Positions 16,076 through 24,970 of a stretch of DNA of 56,090 nt are shown piece by piece. Both the position numbers and the translations under genes were made by a program. How positions within the stretch are numbered: position 1 is the first letter of the stretch; each line of letters opens with the position of its first letter. Under the pieces are notes generated by a model, which was not told where the DNA came from, did not search any database, and saw nothing but the letters and a program-made list of their open reading frames with translations. The stretch comes from Candidatus Omnitrophota bacterium (lineage in GTDB: Bacteria > Omnitrophota > Gorgyraeia > Aquiviventales > Aquiviventaceae): contig JACQHR010000036.1 of the NCBI GenBank assembly GCA_016198905.1, positions 1 through 56,090 of the forward strand, read 5' to 3'.

Positions 16076-17689
16076 TCAACGCGGTTGCTCGTGCACGTTC
16101 AAGGCTTGCTCGATCACGTCTTGCCGCGCCCCCGAGGGTTCCTGTTCACGCAGTCCCATCGAGGTGTGACTCGTCCCGGCGAGCTGCGGGACCGGTTCGT
16201 CAAGAATGCGCGGCGTGATAAACACCAACAACTCGCTCGAGGAATTCGAGATGTCCGAGTGCTTGAAGGCTTCCCCGATGACCGGGATCCCTGAGAGGAC
16301 CGGAACCGTCGTCCTGGTTTCTTGTTCGCTGCGATCGATGAGCCCGCCGACCACCAAGGTATCACCGCTGCGGATTCGCACCATCGTCCGAGAACTGCGC
16401 GTCTTGGGGTCCTTCGGTTTTGATTGGCCGCTCGGAGGGGTGAGATTCGACGTCACCGTCTTGGTCACCGACGGCTCGACCATCATGGTGATGTCACTGT
16501 TGTCGTTGATTTGCGGCGTCACCACCAGGACCACCCCGGTCGTGGTGCGCTCCGGCGTCTGGGTCTGTGTTCCTGTGGTCGCTTGGTTGGACGTGGTGAA
16601 ACCAATCGCTTCGTCCGTCGTCAACCGCACCACCGCGCTCTCATTGTCCAGCGTGAGCACTTTGGGTCGCGCGAGAATCTTGGTGTCTCCATCCGCTTCG
16701 ATTGCCTCGAGCACCGCCTTGAAGGATGAGGCGTCGAGCGTGCTGGCCACAAATGGAGTTTTCACAGACTTGGTATTATCCTGCACACCCGGTTGAATGC
16801 CCTCCTTAAACATATTGAAAGGAAAGCGAGTCTGCCGGGAAGTCGGTGTAAAGGTAATGAGCTGCCCTGACGTTCCAGTGCCCCACTTAATCCCAAAGTC
16901 CTTGGCCTTCGTCAGGCTCGTCTCAATCAACTCGGCATCCACCATGATTTGAGACGTGCGCACATCGAGCGCGGCTAACGCCGCTTCCAATCGCGGGAAA
17001 TTTTCCGGCACATCGGTGATGATGAGGCTGTTCGTCCGCTCATCGACCACCACGGCGCCATGGTCCGTGAGGAGCTTTCCAATGACAATATCGATGCCCA
17101 CGTCGCCCCCACCTCCGCCGCCGCCACCCCCGCCTTGCGCTTGCAGAGTCGCCTCAAATGGCGTCCGACTCCCAAAGGAGGTCGCGGTTTTCGCGAGAAT
17201 CGATTTCGACACGCGAGCATACTTCAGCTTGTAGACGCGCGTCATCGGTTCGACGGGTTTCCCCTGTTTCGCGCTCTCATCTTGCTTCGGCCTGACGATG
17301 TAGATGTCGCTGCCCGCCGGCCGCTCATATTCCAGGTTGCCGACGCGCAGGATTTGATCAAGCGCATCCATGACGGTCACATCTTCCAAGTAGAGCGTAA
17401 TGGTGGCGTTGCTGATATCGCTGCGCGCAATCACATTGATGCCGGTCTGCTGAGAGAACGCTTTGAGGACGTCTTTCAACTGCGCATTCTGAAACTCCAT
17501 GGAGACGCGCAGCTGAGACTTGGCCTCACTCTCCTCGCCTGACGCGGGCGTTGCGGTGTCAGTCAACGAGGCGCCCGACCCCATGGTGGTTGTCGCCGGA
17601 TCGCTGTCGTTCTCATAGGTGAAGCCCTGCCCGCCCCCCAGCACCATGACGACCGCCACGACGATTCCCTGCCAACTCCCGTCACGCAT
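16076..17689 (-). CDS. PilQ/MshL/GspD-type outer-membrane secretin
   Basis: The protein has a signal peptide ending near residue 25 and an N0/STN-like domain near 65-145 (LRVSMEFQNAQLKDVLKAFS). An N1-like region containing ten consecutive Gly comes next, and the secretin core then runs from about residue 215 to 500 with SRIPV-type signatures such as VPVLSGIPVIGEAF. It would form the gated outer-membrane pore. The start at 17689 is fixed by GGAGG 5 nt upstream and places it just after the previous stop. A GTG 12 nt earlier would overlap that gene. The short length fits PilQ/MshL better than a multi-N-domain GspD. Confidence 0.92.
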   Translation of the reverse strand: MRDGSWQGIVVAVVMVLGGGQGFTYENDSDPATTTMGSGASLTDTATPASGEESEAKSQLRVSMEFQNAQLKDVLKAFSQQTGINVIARSDISNATITLYLEDVTVMDALDQILRVGNLEYERPAGSDIYIVRPKQDESAKQGKPVEPMTRVYKLKYARVSKSILAKTATSFGSRTPFEATLQAQGGGGGGGGGGDVGIDIVIGKLLTDHGAVVVDERTNSLIITDVPENFPRLEAALAALDVRTSQIMVDAELIETSLTKAKDFGIKWGTGTSGQLITFTPTSRQTRFPFNMFKEGIQPGVQDNTKSVKTPFVASTLDASSFKAVLEAIEADGDTKILARPKVLTLDNESAVVRLTTDEAIGFTTSNQATTGTQTQTPERTTTGVVLVVTPQINDNSDITMMVEPSVTKTVTSNLTPPSGQSKPKDPKTRSSRTMVRIRSGDTLVVGGLIDRSEQETRTTVPVLSGIPVIGEAFKHSDISNSSSELLVFITPRILDEPVPQLAGTSHTSMGLREQEPSGARQDVIEQALNVHEQPR

Positions 17690-17691
17690 CC

Positions 17692-18330
17692 TCACCTCCA
17701 CTGAGCGCTTCGCGATAGTGATCGACGACCCGCATTCGCGATGGTCGAAAACTGCACGGCTGTTCCCTCAAAGTCCATGGTGATGCCGCCTCGTGCAATC
17801 GCAGTGATGACTCCGCCTCCCACGCGATCGCCAATGTAATAGACCTGCCCCTTGATGAGGACCTGCGGCCGCGGACCGCCCCAAATCAACCCTTCGATGA
17901 TGAGATCTGAGGGAGGCGTGATCTTCGGTTTGGGAGGCTCGGGCGGCGTCAGCTCCTGCGCCGTTTGCACCGGCGCGGAAGGCGGCTCGGGCAGCAGACT
18001 CTCAAACGGGTTGCGAAGATCAATCGCGGTGTAGTTGGGTGCGGCTGCCGGCGAGGCCGAGTCTGAGGAGGCATCTGCAACTTTGAGCTGATACTCCGGA
18101 TCCGAACGTTGCTGGTACGACTGGACCATCTCGCTCAACGGTCTTGACATGTTCACGCCGGCGCCGGCCACGGCGCCGGCCGAAGCGCTCTTCGGCAGCA
18201 GATTCCCCAAGAACGCCATGCCGCGCATCGGCCCGAAAAAGAACACGATGCCAAAGATTCCCAGCAGCGCCATCACCGCGCGCTGCTCAAACTTGGCTTT
18301 TTGCTCGGGATCGCTTGGAATCAACGCCAT
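17692..18330 (-). CDS. PilP/GspC-like pilus assembly protein
   Basis: A bitopic protein of about 212 residues with one membrane segment near residues 18-40, a Pro-rich linker, and a C-terminal HR-like beta domain near 140-195 (LIIEGLIWGGPRPQVLIKG). The linker contains DLRNPFESLLP, the kind of motif that PilP/GspC proteins use to tie the inner-membrane complex to the secretin. It lies between pilO-like and secretin genes, as PilP does. The first Met could be one codon earlier (GTG). Confidence 0.78.
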   Translation of the reverse strand: MALIPSDPEQKAKFEQRAVMALLGIFGIVFFFGPMRGMAFLGNLLPKSASAGAVAGAGVNMSRPLSEMVQSYQQRSDPEYQLKVADASSDSASPAAAPNYTAIDLRNPFESLLPEPPSAPVQTAQELTPPEPPKPKITPPSDLIIEGLIWGGPRPQVLIKGQVYYIGDRVGGGVITAIARGGITMDFEGTAVQFSTIANAGRRSLSRSAQWR

Positions 18331-18348
18331 CACGTCATCCGCTCGTTG

Positions 18349-18858
18349 TCACTGGGTAGCGCGGCTCGGCATGGGCAGATAGAAGCTGCTCACGGCTAAT
18401 CGCACCATCGCCACGCCTTTTTGTCCAGGCATTTCGGAGAGCTCCAACCGATCCACCCGCATGAACGCTTTGCTTTGCTCGAGTTGATCGATGAAGGAAC
18501 CAAGCAGATGATAGGACGCGTTGAATTCGAGATTGACGCCCAGGCGCGTCAGTTGGGGAGAGACTTGGGGAGGATCCTGGGTCATGGTCGTCACCTCAAC
18601 ACCCGCCTGTTGAGCGAGGGCGACCACTTCCCGGGCCAGCCATGAAGAATCGGCTTCGGGTGCCAGTCGTTTGCTGCGCCGCCCCAGATCCTTGAGGAGG
18701 ACGGCGACGTCGCCGCCTGTGTTCTGGTTCGACTGTTCCTGCGCAAGCTGAGCTTCGATCAGGCGCACCGTCTGTTGCTGCGGGACATAACCGTAATTAT
18801 AGCCCACGTATCCGCCCACCGCAATTCCTATTGCACCAAGGAGAAGCATCGATTTCAT
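18349..18858 (-). CDS. PilO/GspM-like inner-membrane alignment protein
   Basis: A 169-residue protein with an N-terminal membrane helix (residues 4-22), a short coiled-coil region, and a ferredoxin-like periplasmic domain ending in VRLAVSSFYLP. It has the PilO pattern of helix, coil and SFIDQLEQSKAFMRVDRLEL. The start at 18858 has GGAGGG 8 nt upstream, which excludes the GTG three codons earlier. It probably pairs with the PilN part of the upstream fusion protein. Confidence 0.82.
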   Translation of the reverse strand: MKSMLLLGAIGIAVGGYVGYNYGYVPQQQTVRLIEAQLAQEQSNQNTGGDVAVLLKDLGRRSKRLAPEADSSWLAREVVALAQQAGVEVTTMTQDPPQVSPQLTRLGVNLEFNASYHLLGSFIDQLEQSKAFMRVDRLELSEMPGQKGVAMVRLAVSSFYLPMPSRATQ

Positions 18859-18876
18859 GTGTTCCACCCTCCCGTG

Positions 18877-20562
18877 CTACAGGTTCCGATCTGAGTTGCA
18901 ACTGAGCTCAAACGTTCGGTAGCTGTGTTGGCTAAGAGAGTCTTCCGCCGAGTTCTGGTTGAGCTGGGCCGCCGCAAATCCAGAAAAAAACTTCGGGTTG
19001 TGCTTGACCTGTTGTTCGAATTGCTGGATCGCGGTGAGCTCCTTCGAGGCCTCACTTAAGTAGCAGGCCCCGCCGATAACGAGATGCGCCCGGCTGCGTC
19101 CATCCGCATCGAGCATATTATCAAATGAGAGTTTGGTGAGCCACACGCCGTCTGGCATCGACCGCACGAGCGCGTCCAGCTTGGCCGCCACACTCACCCG
19201 ACGATCCATGATGGTCTTGAGGAGTGTGACTTGAGCCTGCGCGCGATTCTGCAGATCCTGCAGCTCCGTGGCACTCATGGCCTCGAGCCCCCACCCGATG
19301 GCGGGCTGTGATCGCTTCGATTGATTCAGCCGCGCCCGCGCCGCGGAAAGCTGCTGGCCTCCGGCGATCCAACAGATCGCCATCACCGTCGCGGCCAGCG
19401 CCGCGCCGACGGTCAGCGCCTTGGGATCGCGAAATGACGCGGAAAATTCAGACGCCGCCGCCGTGGACAGCGCGTGCGCTCGCTGCTGCACGTTGACGGA
19501 CGTAGACTTGGCGGTGATGCGTTTCAAGAAATCCAGCGAGGCGGTACTCGGCTCCTGGATGGCGCGCAGCAATCCCACCGCCGAGGCGAACGACAGCGGA
19601 ATGTTGTCTTGGACCTGAGCCCCTAACAGCGCATTGCCGAGTTCGACGGTACGGTGCAGTTGATCCGCCAGCGCGCGGCACCACGGCCCGACGCGCGTTT
19701 CCTCTCCAATCAGGATGACGCGGGGGATCGTCGTCGAGGGATACTCGCGCATGAAGAAATCCATCGAGACGCTCAGCTCGGTGAGCAGTCGCTCGGCCCG
19801 CCGATCGGTCGCCGACTCGACGGCTTCAGGATGCGCATCCGGCGTGGTCCCTTCCGCTGGTGTCGACGGCGTTGCCGCGTCATCGGACGCGGCGGGCAGC
19901 TCCACGTGCATGAGCAAATTCAAATCTCTCGTCAAATACGGCAGCCCGTTCTTCACAATCGCCAGGTGCGCGGTGTCCTGTTCGATATCGACCAAACACA
20001 CAAACTCATTGGTGGGTTGTTTTCCCCTGCCCGCATCCACGAGGCGCGCGAGGCTCAGGCTCCTTGGCTCAATCAGCGTCGGCTGAATGCCCGCCGCCGT
20101 AAGAACAGTCTGAATGCGCTCAAACGCATCGCGCTGGATCGCCGCGAACACAACGTCAAGCCGGCTGGGGACATCGGAAGGTCGTACGCGGTAATCCCAG
20201 ATGAGTGTCTCCATCTTAAAGGGGATGTATTTGCGCGCCTCGAACTGGACGGCGGCGTCCCATTCCGCCTTCGGCACGACCGGGATCGTGAAGAAACGAA
20301 AGAGGACGTCTTGGGTGGAAATCGACACGGCCAGCCGCTTGGTCTTGACTGCCACCGCCCCCAATGCTTTTTGAATGGCGGTCACGAGGGCTTGATCGTC
20401 GTTGCCCTCCAAGGGCACGCGCACGCGATTCGTGACACTCTTACCTTTCATCGCAAGGAATTCGACTTCGCTTGCGCGAATCACGAGTCCCGCCGCTGCC
20501 CCGCCTCCGCCGCCTGGAAGTGAGAACTTCGGTAACGTCAACTGTGGCAGTGCAAACTTCAT
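18877..20562 (-). CDS. PilM-PilN fusion protein
   Basis: About 561 residues. The N-terminal 350 have the actin-like PilM pattern (LVIRASEVEFLAMKG, FFTIPVVPKAEWDAAVQFEA, YIPF and CLVDIEQDTAHLAIV). A PilN-like part follows, with a membrane helix near residues 388-405 (GAALAATVMAICWIAGG), coiled coil and a small alpha/beta domain. PilM and PilN are normally separate. A fused form resembles GspL and MshI-type proteins. It would couple the cytoplasmic ATPase to the periplasmic PilO-PilP ring. A Pro/Gly-rich N-terminal lead of about 20 residues precedes the actin-like fold. Residues TNRVRVPLEG are encoded by a repeat also found upstream of the next gene. Confidence 0.85.
   Translation of the reverse strand: MKFALPQLTLPKFSLPGGGGGAAAGLVIRASEVEFLAMKGKSVTNRVRVPLEGNDDQALVTAIQKALGAVAVKTKRLAVSISTQDVLFRFFTIPVVPKAEWDAAVQFEARKYIPFKMETLIWDYRVRPSDVPSRLDVVFAAIQRDAFERIQTVLTAAGIQPTLIEPRSLSLARLVDAGRGKQPTNEFVCLVDIEQDTAHLAIVKNGLPYLTRDLNLLMHVELPAASDDAATPSTPAEGTTPDAHPEAVESATDRRAERLLTELSVSMDFFMREYPSTTIPRVILIGEETRVGPWCRALADQLHRTVELGNALLGAQVQDNIPLSFASAVGLLRAIQEPSTASLDFLKRITAKSTSVNVQQRAHALSTAAASEFSASFRDPKALTVGAALAATVMAICWIAGGQQLSAARARLNQSKRSQPAIGWGLEAMSATELQDLQNRAQAQVTLLKTIMDRRVSVAAKLDALVRSMPDGVWLTKLSFDNMLDADGRSRAHLVIGGACYLSEASKELTAIQQFEQQVKHNPKFFSGFAAAQLNQNSAEDSLSQHSYRTFELSCNSDRNL
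20405..20433. repeat. 29-bp repeat, copy 1 (inside pilMN)
   Basis: This 29-bp segment inside the PilM-PilN gene matches 22449-22477, upstream of a surface-protein gene, at 27 of 29 positions and in the same orientation. In both places the minus strand can be read as TNRVRVPLEG. Confidence 0.7.
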
Positions 20563-20608
20563 TGGCCTATCCTCCTACTCCTGCGCGTCCCGCCCAACCC
20601 ACGAGTGA

Positions 20609-22426
20609 TCACGGTACGTTACACGTAATCGTGCTATAGCAGACCCATACCGTTGGTGTGACCTGGCCAGCCGAGACACTCGGGGCAACACAAGCTGACG
20701 CACTGACCCAAATTTGCTTCACGCATGTGTCCGTACTTGGAGCAGCCGCGGCAGGCAGCGTCGCCCATTGCGGCCTTCCAGTATCATTGATCAGCACCGT
20801 TGACCCAGTGGTCGCCGTCCCCGAACCCGCGGTCAGGGTCGCGTTGGTTACATCCAACATCCCCCCAGTATCAATCGTGAGCGTCGAACCGGTCTGAATG
20901 GAAATGCCCCCTCCGTTGAAGATCGCATTCCCTGCTTTCGACAGCACATTAAAACCGCCACTACTATCTGCATCTAGAGTATTCACAAGCCCGATAGCCT
21001 GGAGGTGGCACACTCCCGCACCAGTACACTCTGCTCCTGCCTTGGCACCGCCGGACATAGTGCCAACACCTAAGTTACCGCCTCCACCCCCGACATAGCT
21101 TGTGCTACTTCCATCCGTAGCCGTGAGATCACGACCTTGGACAAGGTTGATCGTGCTGCTCACGACTAAGGGCGAGGCTCCTCCATCGTTTCCAATCGCG
21201 CCTCGAAAATCTGACGTGCCGGTGACTTTCAAGTTGCCATTGATGGTCAGATTGCCCACCAACTCATCCAGTGTCAGTTTGTGCAGCTTCGAGTCTTGGT
21301 CTGGGTCTACGAGGTACGCTGCGGCATCCAAATCCACAAATCGCTTCCCTTTCACATCGCGGTGGGCAATGACATCTAGTGTGGCGTCGATGGATCCGAC
21401 GGTCTGAATGCTCGTATCCAAACGAGCCGCTGACGGGGTGATGACAGAAATAAAGTCCTCCGCCGTGACGCTCTTAAACTTCGCATCCCCTGTCACCTCG
21501 AGACCCCCAATCACTTTTGTATTGCCTGTGATCTCGGCCCCACGGCCCACCGTCAGCTTCCCATGAATGATCACATCATTGGTCGCTTCAAGGCTGGTCG
21601 GACTACCATTGAGGATGAGTTTCTCATCCAGCGTCACATCTTTATGAAACTCTGCCTTGCCCAGCACATCTAACACAGTCGTGTTGGCATTCGCCGCCGT
21701 GCCGATGGTTGTTTTCTCCTTGAGAGCGGTTTGGCCCATGACATCCAGGACCACGGTGCTGGCATTCGCCGCCGTACCGACGGTCGTCAGGTCCTTCAGA
21801 TTGCTTTTGCCATTCACGTCTAAGACGAGGTTGGTGTTACCCGCGAGACCGACGGTCGTCTTCTGCTCAAGTTTGGTCTCGCCGTTGGTCACCAAGAGTC
21901 CAGGGTTCGCCGCTCCTGTCCCAGTCACTTTCAACACCTGCGCGCCGGACACGCTGCTCGCGATTTCGGTGGCGTCATCGAGGAGTGTTTTGCCAAAGCG
22001 CACATGGAGCGCCTTGTTTGTCGCTGCGATGGCTTGAACGTACAATGGGGCATCTGCCGCAGCAAACGCGACACCCGACGCATGATTCTCGATGACTGCG
22101 GTGCGATTGAGCGTCGTCGGCCCATCAATGGTTAGTGCCACATAAGTCACCCCGCCAATCGGGGTTCCCTTCACCCACAGACTGCCTGTGATGGTAAGAT
22201 TGCCCAGGTTGTTTTGCGTATTGACGTCGAGTTTATCCAGCTTCGTCTGGTCATTGGGGTCAACCTTGTAGATTGTGTTATCGTAATCCTCCGCCTTCCT
22301 GAACTGGAGATCGTCATAGACTCCTCGTGGAGACGGGTAATACGTGGTGACGGTGACATCTTCGGCCCACGCCGCCCCTGCCACCACCATCATCCCCACG
22401 ACACCCCACATTCGCCAGGTCTTCAT
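20609..22426 (-). CDS. large secreted repeat protein, paralogue A (probable pilus-associated adhesin)
   Basis: About 605 residues with a signal peptide MKTWRMWGVVGMMVVAG ending at AWA before EDVTVTTYYPSPRGVYDD. The middle carries short beta-type repeats, for example three 25-26-residue units with TTVGTAAN..VVLDV.G, then V.G..., suggesting a beta-helix or trimeric fibre. A conserved Gly-rich block near the C-terminus (STINLVQG...SYVGGGGGNLG) is followed by a Cys-containing tail. The start at 22426 follows AAGGAGG and matches paralogue B. The frame upstream of it is the 29-bp repeat, not signal peptide. No enzyme motif is visible. Lying inside a pilus operon, it may be a pilus-tip or surface adhesin, which is inference. 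Confidence 0.75.
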   Translation of the reverse strand: MKTWRMWGVVGMMVVAGAAWAEDVTVTTYYPSPRGVYDDLQFRKAEDYDNTIYKVDPNDQTKLDKLDVNTQNNLGNLTITGSLWVKGTPIGGVTYVALTIDGPTTLNRTAVIENHASGVAFAAADAPLYVQAIAATNKALHVRFGKTLLDDATEIASSVSGAQVLKVTGTGAANPGLLVTNGETKLEQKTTVGLAGNTNLVLDVNGKSNLKDLTTVGTAANASTVVLDVMGQTALKEKTTIGTAANANTTVLDVLGKAEFHKDVTLDEKLILNGSPTSLEATNDVIIHGKLTVGRGAEITGNTKVIGGLEVTGDAKFKSVTAEDFISVITPSAARLDTSIQTVGSIDATLDVIAHRDVKGKRFVDLDAAAYLVDPDQDSKLHKLTLDELVGNLTINGNLKVTGTSDFRGAIGNDGGASPLVVSSTINLVQGRDLTATDGSSTSYVGGGGGNLGVGTMSGGAKAGAECTGAGVCHLQAIGLVNTLDADSSGGFNVLSKAGNAIFNGGGISIQTGSTLTIDTGGMLDVTNATLTAGSGTATTGSTVLINDTGRPQWATLPAAAAPSTDTCVKQIWVSASACVAPSVSAGQVTPTVWVCYSTITCNVP

Positions 22427-22448
22427 AGGAGTCACCGCCTCCTTCTTA

Positions 22449-22477
22449 CCCTCCAGCGGCACGCGCACGCGATTCGT
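22449..22477. repeat. 29-bp repeat, copy 2 (upstream of paralogue A)
   Basis: Second copy of the repeat at 20405-20433, with two adjacent differences. It lies in the 95-bp gap between the two surface-protein genes, just before the ribosome-binding site of paralogue A. Confidence 0.7.
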
Positions 22478-22521
22478 CCACGATGGCAATCGCAGTCTCA
22501 TTCAACACTCCACGGTTAAGG

Positions 22522-24465
22522 TCACGGGCTGAGCGTCAACAGGCAACAGGTCACACCGACTTTATGGTTGTTGTTGTCCCCGCTGCAGGTCGATGGGTTG
22601 CTCCACGTCACCGCGGTGACAACCTCGCCCCCTGCGCAACTCAGAGTTCCGTTACATGAGGGAAGAATGGTATAGCAGTTGCTGAATGTCAGCGTCGCAG
22701 ATGCGGCAGGCAGCGTCTGCCATTCCGCCTTGCTGCCATTTTGTGCAAGCACCTTCGCATTAGCGGCTGCTGTTGTACCCGGATCACCGGCCGTGAAGTT
22801 ACCATTGATGATGTTAAGCGTACTGCCGGTGTCGAATGTTGCACTCCCTCCTGTCGCCGTAAAATTAACGCCACCAGCGCTATCGAAATCCACGCTACCG
22901 CCGCCCCCACCCACCTGCAAATGGCATAGTACGCCACTACATTCAGCTCCTGCATAGGCACCGCCGGATATAGTGCCAATACCTAAGTGACCGCCACCGC
23001 CCCCGACAAAGCTTGTGCTACTTCCATCCGTAGCCACGAGATCATGACCTTGGACAAGGTTGATCGTGCTGCTCACGACTAAGGGCGAGGCTCCTCCATT
23101 GTTTCCAATCGCGCCTCGAAAATCTGAGGTGCCCGTGACGAGCAGGTCGTCATCTACCTTGACGGGAGTATTAGGGGTGCTGTTCCAAATCTTGCCTTTT
23201 ACATCCAGGTCATTCACCGTAAAATTTCCGGTGATTTCGAGATTGTTCAGCTTCGAGTCGCCGAATGGATCAACCAGAAACGTGGGATCATCAAGATCGA
23301 TGAACTGCTTGGCGGTCACATTGCCCTGCGCCACGATGCTCCCAATGGTCTGAATGCTCGTACTCAAACTTGTGGACGGCCCCACGAGGTTCACGTAGTC
23401 CTCCACCGTCAGGTTCTTAAAGTGCGCATCTCCTGTCACCGTGAGCTTCCCTAACTCCGTGTCGCCTACTACCTTGAGCCTTGCATTCAATTGTGTATCG
23501 CCGTCCACCTTCAGCTTCCCATGAATGAGCACATCATTGGTCGCTTCAAGGCTAGTTGGATTCCCATTGAGGACGAGTTTTTTATCTAACGTGACATCAT
23601 CATGAAATGCCGACTTGCCATTCACGTCCAACACGAGGCTGGAGTTATTCAGGGGACCGATGGTCGTCAGGTCCTTCAGATTGCTTTTGCCATACACCTC
23701 TAACATGAGGTTGGTGCTACCAGTGGTCGGACCGACGGTCGTCTTCTGCTCAAGTTTGGTCTCTCCGTTGGTCACCAGCAACCCGGTGCTGGCCGCACCT
23801 CCACCAGTGACCTTGAGGACTTCAGTCGCTGTGGCGTTCGTTGTCTTGTCAACCGTCGCGGCCCCGGTGATTTTCGTGAGGCCCGCGCCGATGTCGGCGG
23901 CGGTCTGGCCTGCCCCGCTGCCGATTACCTTCAGAGCCACGGTTCCCCCGCCGCTGCCAGTGACTTTGAGGACCTCAGTCGCTGAAGCATTGGTTGTCTT
24001 GTCGACCGTGGCGGCGCCGGTGATCTTGGTCAGGCCCGCGCCGATGTCGGCGGCAGTAGCGCCCGCACCGCTGCCGGTAACCTTCAAGGCTTGTGTCGCA
24101 GCAGCATTCGTCGATTTGTCGATGACCGCGCTTCCGGCCAGCGTCGTGGTCGCGTTTACCACCTTCAACCCTAACCCATACGGGAACGCAGGGACTGTGG
24201 GTTGGCTTTGGACATAGACGCTGCCGGTGATCTTGAGATTCCCTAAGTTGTTGATCGTCGTGACGTCGAGGATGTTCAACTTGCTCGTTTGATCCGGATC
24301 CACCTTGAAGACTGTGTTATCGTAATCTTCCCCTTTCCTGAACTGGATGTCATCGAACACGCCTCGTGGAGATGGATAGTACGTGGTGATCGTGACATCC
24401 TCGGCCCACGCCGCCCCCGCAACCACCATCACGCTCACGATCCCCCACATGCGCCAAGTCTTCAT
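22522..24465 (-). CDS. large secreted repeat protein, paralogue B (probable pilus-associated adhesin)
   Basis: About 647 residues, with the same signal peptide and YYPSPRGVFDDIQFRK start as paralogue A and the same order of blocks. It contains an extra 51-residue repeat encoded by a 153-bp direct repeat (units starting near 23804 and 23957), with AADIGAGLTKITGAATVDK in each unit. The Gly-rich block SSTSFVGGGGGHLGIG is nearly identical to that of A, whereas the Cys-rich C-terminal tail differs. I set the start at 24465 by analogy with A. A Met three codons earlier is too close to the GGAGG site. Function is unknown; surface or pilus adhesion is inferred. Confidence 0.75.
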   Translation of the reverse strand: MKTWRMWGIVSVMVVAGAAWAEDVTITTYYPSPRGVFDDIQFRKGEDYDNTVFKVDPDQTSKLNILDVTTINNLGNLKITGSVYVQSQPTVPAFPYGLGLKVVNATTTLAGSAVIDKSTNAAATQALKVTGSGAGATAADIGAGLTKITGAATVDKTTNASATEVLKVTGSGGGTVALKVIGSGAGQTAADIGAGLTKITGAATVDKTTNATATEVLKVTGGGAASTGLLVTNGETKLEQKTTVGPTTGSTNLMLEVYGKSNLKDLTTIGPLNNSSLVLDVNGKSAFHDDVTLDKKLVLNGNPTSLEATNDVLIHGKLKVDGDTQLNARLKVVGDTELGKLTVTGDAHFKNLTVEDYVNLVGPSTSLSTSIQTIGSIVAQGNVTAKQFIDLDDPTFLVDPFGDSKLNNLEITGNFTVNDLDVKGKIWNSTPNTPVKVDDDLLVTGTSDFRGAIGNNGGASPLVVSSTINLVQGHDLVATDGSSTSFVGGGGGHLGIGTISGGAYAGAECSGVLCHLQVGGGGGSVDFDSAGGVNFTATGGSATFDTGSTLNIINGNFTAGDPGTTAAANAKVLAQNGSKAEWQTLPAASATLTFSNCYTILPSCNGTLSCAGGEVVTAVTWSNPSTCSGDNNNHKVGVTCCLLTLSP

Positions 24466-24470
24466 GAGGG

Positions 24471-24959
24471 TCATCGCCTCCCTTGGGCTGTGAGCGGGGC
24501 CTGTGTCCCGCTGTCGTCAAACCAGATGCTGTTGAGTTCCACGTTGTTCGCCTCGTTCGTCTCGTGCACGTCGTTGCCGGTATCCACCTTCAGGGTCATG
24601 CTGTGCAATCCGTTGGCCATCGTCATCGGCCGCATGAAGAGGAGCTTCACCGAGTGCTCGGCATTGGCTGGAACCGACTCGTCCACTCGTTGCCGGCCCA
24701 GGAGTCGGTCATCGAGCCACAGCTCGACGTCGAAACTGTTGCGCACTACCCGGTCTCCTCTGTTCTGCATAAAGACAAAGACCTTTGGAGGCTCGACCGC
24801 CGAAGGGACGATGCCCGCGGGCACGAGATCGACCCCGGAGGGCTGTGTTGGGGGCCTTGCGGTGCCATACTCCTCCGCCGCGATGCGCAACTGTCCGCTC
24901 AACAAGATAAGACCGATCACCGCGCAACTGGCACTGACCTGTCCCCATCGATATCGCAT
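24471..24959 (-). CDS. exported CARDB-like domain protein
   Basis: A protein of about 162 residues with an N-terminal hydrophobic segment (VSASCAVIGLILLSG) acting as signal peptide or anchor. One immunoglobulin-like CARDB/APHP domain follows, shown by FVFMQNRGDRVVRNSFDVEL and the end motif VDTGNDVHETNEANN. Such domains mediate adhesion or assembly. The start at 24959 has AGGAG 7 nt upstream, and an upstream GTG would overlap the previous gene. It lies between minor pilins and the large surface proteins, so it probably belongs to the pilus surface apparatus. Confidence 0.75.
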   Translation of the reverse strand: MRYRWGQVSASCAVIGLILLSGQLRIAAEEYGTARPPTQPSGVDLVPAGIVPSAVEPPKVFVFMQNRGDRVVRNSFDVELWLDDRLLGRQRVDESVPANAEHSVKLLFMRPMTMANGLHSMTLKVDTGNDVHETNEANNVELNSIWFDDSGTQAPLTAQGRR

Positions 24960-24970
24960 CTGTCCGCTCC

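Noticed and set aside
20609..24465. Shufflon-like invertible adhesin tails
   Set aside because: The two genes have a conserved block and variable tails, but they are in direct orientation and I find no inverted recombination sites or recombinase gene.
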